Shown here: positions 15,771 through 25,044 of the stretch, piece by piece | Position numbering within the stretch: position 1 is the stretch's first letter | Layout of the letters: every line of letters begins with the position of its first letter | From: Bacteroidales bacterium | Lineage (GTDB): Bacteria; Bacteroidota; Bacteroidia; Bacteroidales; Paludibacteraceae | Reading direction: 5' to 3' | Length of the DNA stretch: 64,000 nt | Assembly: GCA_004557405.1 (NCBI GenBank) | Contig: SFDZ01000004.1 | Coordinates: 33,872-97,871, forward strand | Translations under genes and position numbers: made by a program | Notes under the pieces: model-generated | Database searches by the model: none | What the model saw: only the letters and a program-made list of their open reading frames with translations | What the model was told of the DNA's origin: nothing

Positions 15771-16580
15771 TTATTTTGTGGAAAAATTATATGTTATCGT
15801 TCCCATTGCTATGTTATCGCCGGCCGTGAAACGGGTTTTTTTGGCTGCAGCCACCGAGGCGTCGAGCAATTTTTTATTTGTGATATTCGACACCGTTGGA
15901 TCTACAATGGCTTCCGTCACAACTCCGTTCCGATCGACACGTATTTTGACCACGACACGACCTTGTTCGTCGCCCGAATAGTCCGGTTTGGGCAATCCAC
16001 CCTGCAACGTGCGTCCTTTCAACGACCAACCGTTTCCGTTCGACACGCCACTGCCGGCCGGGTTTCCCTGCATCGCCTCGCCCGTAGTGGTGCCACTGCC
16101 CTTGTCAGTTTTTTGTCCAAAGGCACTCGCAAGGGCGTTGGCTTTGTCGGTTTTGGCTTGTTGCTCGGCGGCTTTGCGGGCTTTTTCGGCAGCGATACGC
16201 GCTTCTTCGGCGGCTTTGCGTTCGCGTTCCTGCTGTTCGGCCAACAATCGTGCCTGCTCTTGTTCTTTGCGGCGTTTTTCGGCTTGTGCCAATGCCACCG
16301 ATTCGTCTTCTTGAGTCAGTAGCGGTTGGGCAGGCTGAGGTGTCGGCGGTGGCGTAGCCGTCTGCGGCTGCTCTTGTGCCGATGCGGCCTCGTCGGGTTG
16401 TGTTTGCGGTTCTTCGGGTGTGCCATATCCATCGTCCACATCGCCGTAACTGACAACCATCAGACCTTCGTCGATGGGGTCGCGCGAGGTCGATATGCCG
16501 CAAAAAAGCAGTATCAGCAAGACGATGATGCAGACCACAATCGTGCCTATCGACGCATATATGTCCGATATTTTTTTCAT
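15771..16580 (-). CDS. tonB: TonB-family energy transducer
   Basis: Spans the periplasm and passes proton-motive energy from ExbB/ExbD to outer-membrane TonB-dependent transporters. Protein of 269 aa. One N-terminal membrane helix (about 8-28) is followed by a Pro/Gln-rich stretch, then an Ala/Lys/Glu-rich coiled region (about 95-150). The C-terminal TonB-like fold runs from QGRVVVKIRVDRNGVV to the end. It starts one base after the exbD stop, so translation is probably coupled. The C-terminal domain resembles TonB-like proteins of Bacteroidota gliding/Tol systems, so a Tol-like role is also possible. Confidence 0.85.
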   Translation of the reverse strand: MKKISDIYASIGTIVVCIIVLLILLFCGISTSRDPIDEGLMVVSYGDVDDGYGTPEEPQTQPDEAASAQEQPQTATPPPTPQPAQPLLTQEDESVALAQAEKRRKEQEQARLLAEQQERERKAAEEARIAAEKARKAAEQQAKTDKANALASAFGQKTDKGSGTTTGEAMQGNPAGSGVSNGNGWSLKGRTLQGGLPKPDYSGDEQGRVVVKIRVDRNGVVTEAIVDPTVSNITNKKLLDASVAAAKKTRFTAGDNIAMGTITYNFSTK

Positions 16581-16581
16581 G

Positions 16582-16995
16582 TTATTTTTCCATCACTTTG
16601 GTTGCAATAACCAATTTCAGTTTATTCTGATTGGCAATGTCCAACACTTTCACAATTTCGCCATACGGCACTGTTTCGTCGGCGTGCAAGGCGACATAGA
16701 GTGTCGAGTCCTGTGCGGCCAACTGTTGCAACATCGGTTCGATGCGTTCGAAATCGACATATTGTGGTGCTTCGCCGCCATCGGCAATGCTGTAGTCGCC
16801 CGTGGCGCTGATGCCTACTTTGACGAGATGCGCTTTGGTGGCTGTTTTGGCTTTGCTTTGCGGCAAATTGACTTTCATATCGTTCGGAGCCGACATGGTC
16901 GATGCTATCATGAAAAACAGCAGCAACAAGAATATGATGTCGGTCATCGACGACATGCTGAACGAGGCTTCTGTTTTGGAGCGTTTTTTTAGCAT
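16582..16995 (-). CDS. exbD: ExbD/TolR-type proton channel subunit
   Basis: Protein of 137 aa: short cytoplasmic N-terminus, one membrane helix (about 18-33) and a periplasmic domain. The helix contains the essential proton-carrying Asp (SMTDIIFLL, Asp19), matching Asp25 of E. coli ExbD. It lies between exbB and tonB with 18-bp and 1-bp gaps, forming a complete ExbBD-TonB motor operon. Confidence 0.92.
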   Translation of the reverse strand: MLKKRSKTEASFSMSSMTDIIFLLLLFFMIASTMSAPNDMKVNLPQSKAKTATKAHLVKVGISATGDYSIADGGEAPQYVDFERIEPMLQQLAAQDSTLYVALHADETVPYGEIVKVLDIANQNKLKLVIATKVMEK

Positions 16996-17013
16996 AACGG
17001 TCTGTTTGAAACG

Positions 17014-17751
17014 TTATTTATTGCCGGCAGCCGGTTCGTTTAGCAAATCCATAAATTCCATGCTGCGCATTTCGAGACGGCGCATCACCGAATCGACCTT
17101 ACCCACCAAATAGTTGTAGGCAAAGTAGGCACACACGCCGATAATCAGACCGGCCACAGTGGTAACCATGGCGGTGTAGATGCCGCCGGCTAACTGGCTG
17201 AGATTGATAGTGTTGCCACCGGCTTGTTCCATTTCGAAGAACGCTTGTACCATACCGAGCACCGTGCCGAGGAATCCCAACATGGGCGCGCCACCCGACA
17301 CCGTAGCCAACAGGCCGAGTCGTTTTTCGAGTTTGGCTATTTCCATATTACCCACGTTTTCGACAGCCACTTGCACATCGGCCATGGGGCGTCCCAAGCG
17401 GGTGATACCTTTTTCGATCATGCGTGCCGAGGGCGAATCGGTGTCCTGACACAATTTGATGGCCGCATCCAATTTGCCGTCGTACACATAATCTTTGATG
17501 CGGTTCATAAACATTGAATTTTCGCGATTGGCTTTGATAATCACCACCAAACGCTCGATGAAAATGTACACGGCCAGCACAAACAACAGCGCCAACGGCA
17601 CCATCATCCAGCCGCCTTTCAAACACATATCCCAAAAACTCAAAGTTACCTCGGGCTGCGACACAGCCACATTTTGCACATCGGAGGCAGCCGCCACAGC
17701 GCTATCGGCAAGGGTGGTCGGCACAGTTTGCAATAAAATTGTCAAATTCAT
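17014..17751 (-). CDS. exbB: ExbB/TolQ/MotA-type proton channel subunit
   Basis: Protein of 245 aa with three membrane helices: around 40-66, and a pair near 155-210 in the conserved GGAPMLGFLGTVLGM and TTVAGLIIGVCAYFAYNYL segments. A long cytoplasmic loop lies between. Forms the stator ring with ExbD. It begins the exbB-exbD-tonB-DJ-1 run and starts 48 bp after the end of pdxJ, which is probably the promoter-proximal gene of the operon. Confidence 0.92.
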   Translation of the reverse strand: MNLTILLQTVPTTLADSAVAAASDVQNVAVSQPEVTLSFWDMCLKGGWMMVPLALLFVLAVYIFIERLVVIIKANRENSMFMNRIKDYVYDGKLDAAIKLCQDTDSPSARMIEKGITRLGRPMADVQVAVENVGNMEIAKLEKRLGLLATVSGGAPMLGFLGTVLGMVQAFFEMEQAGGNTINLSQLAGGIYTAMVTTVAGLIIGVCAYFAYNYLVGKVDSVMRRLEMRSMEFMDLLNEPAAGNK

Positions 17752-17799
17752 ACGTTATTATTTTTTTATTTTTGTTGTTTGTCGGTTGCGAATTAAAGG

Positions 17800-18528
17800 C
17801 TACTTGTCGTCGGTTGTTACCAATGCTTGACGATAACGCCGAATGGTTTCTTCCAATCCGTAGTACAGCGCATCGCAAATCAGCGCATGCCCGATGGACA
17901 CTTCGTCGAGATACGGAATTCGAGTGCAAAGATAATGCAAATTTTCCAAACTTAGGTCATGACCGGCATTTATTCCCAATCCGCACTGTTTGGCACGTTC
18001 GGCAGCAGCCACAAAAGGAGCGACGGCGGCCTCGCTGTCGGCAGCAAATTGTGCGGCATACGGTTCGGTATAGAGTTCGATGCGGTCGGCACCGGTTTTG
18101 GCAGCCCACTCCACATTGTCCAAATCGGTGCCAACAAAAATGGAAACGCGTATGCCGGCTGCGTGAAAACGCGCAGTAACCTGCTGCAGAAAGTCAAAAT
18201 TGGCACGACAATTCCACCCTGCATTCGACGTGATAGCGTCCGGTGCATCGGGCACCAAGGTTACCTGTTCGGGTTTCACGGCGCACACCAATTCCACAAA
18301 AGCCGGCGCGGGATTTCCCTCAATGTTGAATTCCGTCGTTACCAACGGACGCAAATCGTACACATCTTGCCGGCGAATATGCCGTTCGTCGGGGCGCGGA
18401 TGTACCGTAATTCCCTGTGCACCAAATCGTTGGCAATCAACAGCCACCTGCCGGACATTCGGATTATTGCCGCCGCGCGCATTGCGAATGGTCGCAATTT
18501 TGTTGATATTTACACTTAATAGAGTCAT
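17800..18528 (-). CDS. pdxJ: Pyridoxine 5'-phosphate synthase
   Basis: Condenses 3-amino-1-phosphoacetone phosphate with deoxyxylulose 5-phosphate in the DXP-dependent route to vitamin B6. TIM-barrel protein of 242 aa. The substrate motif VHPRPDERHI is at about 42-51, and VSIFVGTDLD and GINAGHDLS supply further active-site positions. Length is normal. It is divergent from nadK (123 bp between start codons) and upstream of exbB; this pdxJ-exbB-exbD-tonB / nadK layout recurs in Bacteroidales as far as I recall. Confidence 0.95.
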   Translation of the reverse strand: MTLLSVNINKIATIRNARGGNNPNVRQVAVDCQRFGAQGITVHPRPDERHIRRQDVYDLRPLVTTEFNIEGNPAPAFVELVCAVKPEQVTLVPDAPDAITSNAGWNCRANFDFLQQVTARFHAAGIRVSIFVGTDLDNVEWAAKTGADRIELYTEPYAAQFAADSEAAVAPFVAAAERAKQCGLGINAGHDLSLENLHYLCTRIPYLDEVSIGHALICDALYYGLEETIRRYRQALVTTDDK

Positions 18529-18600
18529 TTTTTATCGTTGTTTGCTCGTTTAGTCAGTGTTTTTCCTGAAGAGACTTCGCTCGTTTTCAGAAATTATATA

Positions 18601-18608
18601 TACCTTTG
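18601..18608 (+). promoter_or_regulatory. nadK: -7 box for nadK-fmt
   Basis: TACCTTTG (TAnnTTTG) 42 nt upstream of the nadK start. No convincing -33 TTG is seen at 19-20 nt. Confidence 0.5.
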
Positions 18609-18650
18609 CAAAACAATTTTGTAATTACGGAGCAAAATTACACAAATAAA

Positions 18651-19520
18651 ATGAAAATTGCCATCTTTAGCACAAATTATCGTACAGAAATCGACATTCC
18701 GCTACGAAAAACGATAAATTTTCTGCGCAAAAACGATGCCACTGTACTTATAGAACGGAATTTGTACGCACAAATTGCGCAACAAACCCAAGATTTTCCG
18801 GTTTGCGACACCATCGACCGCCACGACCTCGATGCCGATTTGGCGGTGAGCATCGGCGGCGACGGCACACTGCTGCATACAGCCACCATCATTGGCAACA
18901 GCAACATTCCTATTCTCGGCATCAACACCGGGCGCTTGGGTTTTTTGGCCGATGCTGCCGACGATGAAATCGAGCGCATATTCGACGAAATTTTGAGCCA
19001 TAAATATCGGCTACGCGAGCGTAGTATGCTGACAATCAGCCTTTCGGACGGTGCTATCGATACTTATCCGTTTGCGCTGAACGAAGTGGCTGTGCTCAAA
19101 CAAGACCTCTCGTCGATGATAAGCATCCACGCCACCATCGATGGCGAATATCTGAATACATACATGGCCGACGGGCTGATTGTGGCCACGCCTACCGGTT
19201 CGACCGCATACGCCATGAGCGTGGGCGGGCCGCTGCTGATGCCGCAAGTGCGCGACTTGCTGATTGCGCCCGTTGCTTCGCACAGCCTGAATGTGCGTCC
19301 GTTGGTCATTCCCGATTCGTGCAACATCGAATTGGAGGTCGAAAGTCGTTCGAAAAGTTACCTCATCTCGCTCGATGGGCGATCGCAACTGATGAACCGA
19401 CACACAAAAATACACATCGCCAAAGCCGATTTCACCCTCAAAACCGTCGAACTCGAGCACCACTCGTTCTTCAACACGCTGAAAAACAAATTGTTGTGGG
19501 GAATCGACAAACGCAACTGA
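18651..19520 (+). CDS. nadK: NAD kinase
   Basis: Phosphorylates NAD to NADP with ATP in the cytoplasm. Protein of 289 aa starting MKIAIFSTNY at 18651; an upstream Met 15 codons away would put translation across the -7 box region. Signature motifs are GGDGT (69-73), ALNEVAVLK, and PTGSTAYAMSVGGPL. Length is typical. fmt follows after 13 bp, so the two are one transcript. Confidence 0.96.
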   Translation: MKIAIFSTNYRTEIDIPLRKTINFLRKNDATVLIERNLYAQIAQQTQDFPVCDTIDRHDLDADLAVSIGGDGTLLHTATIIGNSNIPILGINTGRLGFLADAADDEIERIFDEILSHKYRLRERSMLTISLSDGAIDTYPFALNEVAVLKQDLSSMISIHATIDGEYLNTYMADGLIVATPTGSTAYAMSVGGPLLMPQVRDLLIAPVASHSLNVRPLVIPDSCNIELEVESRSKSYLISLDGRSQLMNRHTKIHIAKADFTLKTVELEHHSFFNTLKNKLLWGIDKRN

Positions 19521-19533
19521 TTTACAACACATT

Positions 19534-20496
19534 ATGACGAAACAAGACTTACGAATCGTATTTATGGGCACGCCCGAATTTGCGGTGGCAAGTTTAGATG
19601 CCTTGGTCGGCGGCGGCTACAACGTGGTGGGCGTCGTTACCATGCCCGACAAACCGGCCGGACGCGGTTACAAGATGCAGTTTTCGGCCGTCAAAGAATA
19701 TGCTTTGGCACACAATCTGCCACTGTTGCAGCCCGAAAAACTAAAAAACGAGGAGTTCCTCGACGCGCTGCGCGCCCTACATGCCGACCTGCAAATAGTA
19801 GTGGCATTTCGCATGCTGCCCGAGGTAGTGTGGGCCATGCCGCCGCTTGGCACATTCAATCTGCATGGTTCGCTGCTGCCGCAATATCGTGGCGCGGCGC
19901 CCATCAATTGGGCTATCATCAACGGCGAGCAAGAGACCGGCGTAACAACCTTTTTTCTACAACAAGAGATTGACACCGGCGACCTGATTCTGCAAAAACG
20001 CACGCCCATCACCGACGACGACAACGCCGGCACCATCCACGACCGTCTGATGAGCATCGGAGCTGCAGCCGTGGTCGAAACGGTGGATTGCATCATAGCC
20101 GGCAATGCGCCAAAAACGCCACAACCACAAGGCGTAACGCTGAAATCGGCACCAAAAATTTTCAAAGAGACATGCCGTGTCGATTGGACACAATCGTGCC
20201 ATCAGATTTTCAATTTTGTACGTGGTCTGTCGCCCTACCCTGCTGCATGGAGCGTGTTGCATACCGACGACAAAACCATCGACATCAAACTATTCGAGGT
20301 AACACGCGAGCCGGCGGCACACACACTGCAGGCCGGTCAGGTGGTGTGCGATGGGAAAAATTATCTGAAAGTGGCCGTCGCCGACGGATTTGTCAAGATA
20401 GAAAGTTTGCAGCCGGCCGGCAAAAAACGCATGTCCGCAGCCGATTGGTTGCGTGGTCAGCATGGGGCGCCCGGCACAACGTGGTATTTTGAATGA
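19534..20496 (+). CDS. fmt: Methionyl-tRNA formyltransferase
   Basis: Transfers a formyl group from 10-formyl-THF to initiator Met-tRNA. Protein of 320 aa. The N-terminal formyltransferase fold has catalytic Asn109 and His111 in FNLHGSLLPQYRG and the downstream Asp in EIDTGD (about 146-150). The C-terminal tRNA-binding domain starts near residue 205. Directly follows nadK. A strong terminator hairpin lies 40 bp downstream. Confidence 0.97.
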   Translation: MTKQDLRIVFMGTPEFAVASLDALVGGGYNVVGVVTMPDKPAGRGYKMQFSAVKEYALAHNLPLLQPEKLKNEEFLDALRALHADLQIVVAFRMLPEVVWAMPPLGTFNLHGSLLPQYRGAAPINWAIINGEQETGVTTFFLQQEIDTGDLILQKRTPITDDDNAGTIHDRLMSIGAAAVVETVDCIIAGNAPKTPQPQGVTLKSAPKIFKETCRVDWTQSCHQIFNFVRGLSPYPAAWSVLHTDDKTIDIKLFEVTREPAAHTLQAGQVVCDGKNYLKVAVADGFVKIESLQPAGKKRMSAADWLRGQHGAPGTTWYFE

Positions 20497-20535
20497 CAAA
20501 AGCACCCGAAAAACGGATGCTTCGTAACACAAATT

Positions 20536-20567
20536 AAACGTGTTTCCCTTCGAAGAGAAACACGTTT
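20536..20567. terminator. Terminator between fmt and the small HTH gene
   Basis: Perfect 11-bp stem (AAACGTGTTTC 20536-20546 with 20557-20567) enclosing a 10-nt loop, between two convergent genes. A second weaker hairpin (AAGCA...TGCTT, about 20502-20521) lies just before it. Confidence 0.8.
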
Positions 20568-20585
20568 GTGCATGTTGTCAAAAAT

Positions 20586-20834
20586 TTATTGTGCGGCCAA
20601 GATACGTTGCGCAGCCTCCAAAATAGCTGTGTCGTCCAACACAACCAATCCGCCATCGGGGCCGGGTTCGATATGAAAACCGCAACTATCGCCATCTTTA
20701 TAGTTTTGTCCGCCAAAATAGTTGCGAACGGTATCGGCATCGATGCCAAGTTCGTCGGCTATGCGTTGCATACTGCCTGTCGGGAGGCTGTCCTTAATTT
20801 TGCGCAACTCGTTGAAAGTGATTGTTTTTGTCAT
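20586..20834 (-). CDS. Small helix-turn-helix-like DNA-binding protein
   Basis: Protein of 82 aa from MTKTITFNEL at 20834 (35 codons of open frame upstream lack a plausible start context). The segment QRIADELGIDADTVRNYFGG reads as a helix-turn-helix, and the rest is a short acidic C-terminus (GPDGGLVVLDDTAILEAAQ). Similar small proteins are annotated as DNA-binding proteins in Bacteroidales, but no target is known to me. It stands alone. Confidence 0.8.
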   Translation of the reverse strand: MTKTITFNELRKIKDSLPTGSMQRIADELGIDADTVRNYFGGQNYKDGDSCGFHIEPGPDGGLVVLDDTAILEAAQRILAAQ

Positions 20835-20977
20835 AGTAATACTGTTTTTAGATGATGAGTAAAAATAAGGTTTCTTTTCTGCGGTTAAATTTACAACATT
20901 TTTTTCGGACTTACAAATTTTTTCGCAATTATTTTGCACAAAACGTTTATAGTGCTTATTTACAGATAATTAAGCCA

Positions 20978-21655
20978 CTATGCAAGTATCGGCCACGCAT
21001 GGTGAAATAGCGCGATGCACAGCACCGAAACAGCCACAACACTCACTATTGCATAGACACATCTATCCATACACATCTCGTCGGTGTGCGTAAGGGTGCG
21101 CGGCACAAATCGTTTCATCAGGGCAAAAGCCGCCAAGGCAACCATGATGCCTATAGCAGCACCACATATTATATCGCCGGGATAATGCACTCCCAAATAG
21201 ATGCGCGTGTACATATCGAATCCTGCCCACAATGTCATAGTGACGGAATAGATGGTTCGCCGAAAAAGCAACGATGTGAACAGCGCCACAGCACACGCAT
21301 TGGCTGCATGCGACGACACAAAGCCGTAACGCCCGCCCGTGTAGTCGTGTACCACTTGCACCAATCCGGCAAGTGTCGGTTCGTGCGTCGGACGCAAACG
21401 TGCCACCAATGGTTTGATGACACCCGACGAAAGTTGGTCGGCCGCCACGATGGCCAACGCCAAGAAGACGATGACCCACAAGGCATCGCGCCGTTGTGTG
21501 CGCACCACGGCATAAAGTATGGCAATGGCAGCCGGAATCCAAATGAGTTTACCACTGAAGATGAGCATAAAATCGTCGAGAAATGGTGTGTGAAAACTAT
21601 TGCCCAACAAGAGCAACTGTTTGTCCCACTCGACGATTTGTTCGATGAATGCCAT
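20978..21655 (-). CDS. PAP2-family membrane phosphatase
   Basis: Protein of 225 aa with about five to six membrane helices. The three phosphatase motifs are visible: KPLVARLRP (motif 1), SSHAANA (motif 2, usually PSGH) and YLGVHYPGDI (motif 3). Members dephosphorylate undecaprenyl pyrophosphate, phosphatidic acid or similar lipids at the membrane; the exact substrate cannot be assigned. It starts 27 bp after batE and is probably the last gene of the bat transcript. Confidence 0.9.
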   Translation of the reverse strand: MAFIEQIVEWDKQLLLLGNSFHTPFLDDFMLIFSGKLIWIPAAIAILYAVVRTQRRDALWVIVFLALAIVAADQLSSGVIKPLVARLRPTHEPTLAGLVQVVHDYTGGRYGFVSSHAANACAVALFTSLLFRRTIYSVTMTLWAGFDMYTRIYLGVHYPGDIICGAAIGIMVALAAFALMKRFVPRTLTHTDEMCMDRCVYAIVSVVAVSVLCIALFHHAWPILA

Positions 21656-21682
21656 AAAAAATGGTGATTGCAGATGTGTGCG

Positions 21683-22435
21683 TCAGATACGTTCGATGTC
21701 GGATGCTTTCAGCCAACCGACATGGCCGTCGGCAATGCGGATTTCGACCCACGAATCGGCGAAAGTGCTTTTGATGATGACTTTTGTGCCTTCGTGCAAC
21801 ACGAACAATTCGGTGCCGCTATCGTCGGGAGCGCTTTTGACCGTTGTGGCGCCCACCATGACGATGGCCGCGCTGCGCTCTTCGAGTCGGTGTTTGGCCG
21901 CGAAACTATAAGCCGTGGCGCAACACGAACACAAAAACGCAAACAAGGCGCAGAAGAATGCGGTTTTGCGCAGCCAACGACGTTTTCCGAACACATAAAT
22001 GAGAGCCAAAATCAAGGCTGCGCAAAACAGTACGATGCCGGTTACAGCCCACGCATTCGCCGACATGATGCGCCCAAGAGCGGCAATCCACGCTGTCAGG
22101 AAAAACGGTTGTATGGGTTCTATTTTGTCGGTTATCTGCCGATTGACAAAGTCGAGATTGAAACGGGCGTCTTCGTAGTTGGGACGCAGTGCCAAGGCGC
22201 GTTCGTAGTTGAGCACAGCCAATCCGATTTTGTGAGATTTGTAGCAAGCATTGGCATAATTGTAGTACAACTCGGGTGCGACAGCGCCTTCGTCGATTGT
22301 TTGCGCATATATTTGTGCAGCCTCGTCGTACGCTTGTGCGGCGTAAAGTTCGGCTGCCCGTTTCAGGTCGGCATTGTCGGCCGCCATCGTTCCGAGGCAG
22401 CACACAGCCATCAGCATTAACGCTATTCGTTTCAT
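21683..22435 (-). CDS. batE: BatE: TPR and SH3-like membrane protein
   Basis: Protein of 250 aa. Signal peptide 1-18, TPR repeats (about 22-95: AAQIYAQTIDEG, YNYANACYKSHKIGLAVLNYERAL), two membrane helices (about 130-152 and 162-182) and a C-terminal bacterial SH3-like domain (VGATTVKSAPDDSGTELFVLHEG). This is the BatE architecture. bat genes were named for aerotolerance in Bacteroides fragilis; the molecular role is still unclear. It lies between batD and the PAP2 gene. Confidence 0.9.
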   Translation of the reverse strand: MKRIALMLMAVCCLGTMAADNADLKRAAELYAAQAYDEAAQIYAQTIDEGAVAPELYYNYANACYKSHKIGLAVLNYERALALRPNYEDARFNLDFVNRQITDKIEPIQPFFLTAWIAALGRIMSANAWAVTGIVLFCAALILALIYVFGKRRWLRKTAFFCALFAFLCSCCATAYSFAAKHRLEERSAAIVMVGATTVKSAPDDSGTELFVLHEGTKVIIKSTFADSWVEIRIADGHVGWLKASDIERI

Positions 22436-22456
22436 AATCAGTGTTTTTTTTCCGGT

Positions 22457-24292
22457 TCAACGTTTGATGGTTTCCTCCAATTTGGCAATGAGTGCCAATG
22501 TTTGACCAAAAATGAGATCCATGGCGGCATGTTCGTCGGACACAGGTGCATAGCGTGCATACTCGCAATCGTCGAGCAGACGGATGAACGCTGCGATGTC
22601 GTCGTCGGGCACGCGGTGTGCAGTCAGTTTTGTTGCCACGTTTTCGCGGTTCAAATCGGCCTGCGGCAACGATAACTTGTCGCACAAATAGCCCCACAAG
22701 GCTTTTAGTACTTCGTCGTAGAAGGCGGCTTTTTCGTTGGTTTTCAGATATTTTTCGGCCACTTTCAGGCGTTTGCGCGCCACTTTATTGGCTTTTTTGT
22801 TGCGCACGAGGGCTGCATCAGCATTTTGTCGTGCCTGCTTGCGGAAGAACCACAACGCCAACAGCGCCATCGCCAACGGCAACAAATAGCACAGCCAAAA
22901 GAGTGCGCTACCGGCCAAAAGGTCGTGGCGGGTTTCGATGGCAAAGTCGTTCGTGTCGATGTAGCGAATGTCCGACGCAAGCATGCGCACCTGCTCTTGT
23001 GCCGTGTAGTTGCTGACAGCGGACGTTGCATTGTCGGCAGCATTACCTTTGTTCACTTTGAGTGTATAGGCCGGAATGGACAAGGTTTTGTATGCTTGTG
23101 CCGCCACGTCGAAATAGGAGAATGTGGTTTCCGGAATCTCGAAATCGCCGCTATGACGCGGTATAGCCAAATATTCAATCGTTTTGGTACCCGTCACGCC
23201 GGAGGTGGTGTTCTTAAAATCGTTGGTTACCTTGGGTTCGTAGGTTTCGAAATCGGCCGGGAATTTCAGGCTTGGCGTTTGAAGCATTTTCATGTTGCCG
23301 TTGCCCGTAATTTTGACCGTAACCGTAACGGCATCGTTGGCGTTCAATTCGTTGGCATTTATTGCCGATTGCACGGAAAAGACCCCGACGCCGCCACAGA
23401 AATCGGCAGGTTTCGGTGTCGGCAGGGATTCGACCTTCACCTTGACTGCCGGCGCTGTCAACGAGCGATTCACCTCTTGATAAGTGTCGAAAAAATCGTC
23501 GAAAATGCTGCGCACTTGTCGCTGGTTGCGCACACGCACCACAGCCGTACACGTCATTTTGTCGATGTCGAGGGTCCCTGTGCGCTGCGGATAGAGCAAA
23601 TACTGACGCAACGTGATGGTGTTGTAGTTGATGCCGTTGTAATTTTCGAGCGCAAATTGTTTGTTTTGCGGCAAATCGATTTCCTGCACCAAAAAGCCCT
23701 GCAATTCGGGGAATTTGGGCTCGGCAATATTCACCAAATCGACTTTGGAGTAGATTTTGTATGTCAGCAAAATCGGCTCTTGTTCACGCACACTTGTGCG
23801 CGACACTATCGGCCGGATGAACAGATTTTCGTTGGTAATCTGCTGCGAAATGGGCACCGACTGCGTTTGCTGTCCCCGATCATTGGATTGTTGCGCATTG
23901 TTTGGCGTTTTATCGGCAGGCAACACTTTGATTGTCAGCGCATTCGATTGATATTTTTCATCATCGACAACAATGCTTGCGCCGGCGATGTTGAACGTTC
24001 CCTCTTGCGTTGGCAGCAGCGTGTAGGTGTAGCGCAGTGTGGTTTGCGACGAGGCAACGCCATTGATAAACTGCACGCTGTGGCTCGACGATTGAAACGG
24101 CCCCGCCAATATCTCGAAACCGGCAAATTCGGGCACTCGCAAATCTTTGCCGCGCGCATTGACGGTGTACACTATCTGAAATGTTTGGCCGTTCGGAATG
24201 GCTTCGGGCGCACTTGCCGTGAACGTTACGCCATCGGCAAGAACCACTACCGGCAACAGAAGCGCCGCAATGACACCTATTATTTTTTTCAT
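22457..24292 (-). CDS. batD: BatD: exported Oxygen tolerance protein
   Basis: Protein of about 611 aa. The Met at 24292 (MKKIIGVIAALLLPVVVLA) gives a clean signal peptide; a Met four codons upstream is equally possible. The long periplasmic part has repeated immunoglobulin-like beta domains (from VTFTASAPEAI through VTVKITGNGNMKMLQTPSL). One membrane helix (about 450-470) is followed by a Lys-rich cytoplasmic tail. Matches the BatD family in size and order. It starts 24 bp after batC. Confidence 0.92.
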   Translation of the reverse strand: MKKIIGVIAALLLPVVVLADGVTFTASAPEAIPNGQTFQIVYTVNARGKDLRVPEFAGFEILAGPFQSSSHSVQFINGVASSQTTLRYTYTLLPTQEGTFNIAGASIVVDDEKYQSNALTIKVLPADKTPNNAQQSNDRGQQTQSVPISQQITNENLFIRPIVSRTSVREQEPILLTYKIYSKVDLVNIAEPKFPELQGFLVQEIDLPQNKQFALENYNGINYNTITLRQYLLYPQRTGTLDIDKMTCTAVVRVRNQRQVRSIFDDFFDTYQEVNRSLTAPAVKVKVESLPTPKPADFCGGVGVFSVQSAINANELNANDAVTVTVKITGNGNMKMLQTPSLKFPADFETYEPKVTNDFKNTTSGVTGTKTIEYLAIPRHSGDFEIPETTFSYFDVAAQAYKTLSIPAYTLKVNKGNAADNATSAVSNYTAQEQVRMLASDIRYIDTNDFAIETRHDLLAGSALFWLCYLLPLAMALLALWFFRKQARQNADAALVRNKKANKVARKRLKVAEKYLKTNEKAAFYDEVLKALWGYLCDKLSLPQADLNRENVATKLTAHRVPDDDIAAFIRLLDDCEYARYAPVSDEHAAMDLIFGQTLALIAKLEETIKR

Positions 24293-24316
24293 TTTCCTAT
24301 TCATCTTCTGTGTTTT

Positions 24317-25042
24317 TTACCAATCTTTCTCCACTTTGTAGCGTTTTGCATTGCGCATCTGCGCTTCTTTCACTTTCTCTTGCGTGTCGCGTTCGTCTTG
24401 TTCCAATGCTTTCAAAATTTGTTCGGCTTGTTCTTGCGACATCTGCTGCTGATTTTGTTGCTGATTTTGATTTTGTTGTTGGTCGTTATCTTGTTGATTA
24501 TCTTGTTGTTCCTGTTGGTTCTGTTGGTTCTGTTGTTGGTCTTGATTTTGTTGCTGCTGGTCTTGATTCTGTTGTTGCTGGTCTTGCTGATTCTGTTGTT
24601 GCTGCTGTTGTTGCTGCAACATTTGTTGTGCATACACCAAATTGTAGCGTGTCTCGTCGTCGGTCGGATTGCGGCGCAAGGCTTGTTTGTAGGCTTCGAT
24701 GCTTTTGGCATATTCGCCGCTTTGCAACAAGGCGTTGCCTATGTTGTGATAGGCCGATGCCACCCGCTGCTTGTCGTCGCCGGCCAAGTGCGCCGCTGCC
24801 TGAAATTGTTCGATGGCTTCGGGATATTTCTGCTGACGATACAAGGCGTTTCCTAAATTAAACGTCGCCGAAAACGATTTATTGTTTTGTTCCAATCCTT
24901 TACGATAATCGACTTCGGCATCGACATATTTTTCGTTTTCGTAGGATTTGTTGCCTCGCCGCACATCGCCACTCTCTTTCTGTGCCGACAACGGCGCTGC
25001 CGCGCACCACAAACCTACGCACAACCAAACTAAGCGTTTCAT
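24317..25042 (-). CDS. batC: BatC: TPR protein with a long glutamine-rich tail
   Basis: Protein of 241 aa starting MKRLVWLCVG at 25042, two bases after the batB stop. A signal peptide (1-19) is followed by three TPR motifs (about 25-130, for example FNLGNALYRQQKYPEAIEQF). Residues about 135-205 are almost pure Gln, Asn and Asp in QQQNQ patterns, and the last 35 are charged. The Gln-rich stretch (24405-24620) makes the coding strand CAA/CAG-rich and could vary by slippage. Presumed periplasmic partner of BatA/BatB. Confidence 0.9.
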   Translation of the reverse strand: MKRLVWLCVGLWCAAAPLSAQKESGDVRRGNKSYENEKYVDAEVDYRKGLEQNNKSFSATFNLGNALYRQQKYPEAIEQFQAAAHLAGDDKQRVASAYHNIGNALLQSGEYAKSIEAYKQALRRNPTDDETRYNLVYAQQMLQQQQQQQQNQQDQQQQNQDQQQQNQDQQQNQQNQQEQQDNQQDNDQQQNQNQQQNQQQMSQEQAEQILKALEQDERDTQEKVKEAQMRNAKRYKVEKDW

Positions 25043-25044
25043 AG

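Noticed and set aside
20940..20977. Possible additional small gene between the HTH gene and PAP2 gene
   Set aside because: The gap is AT-rich and too short, with no start codon followed by a protein-like frame.
22826..24856. 676-aa plus-strand open frame opposite batD and batC
   Set aside because: Shadow of batD/batC: high-GC third positions keep it open, and the Leu-rich end is the complement of the glutamine-rich tail.
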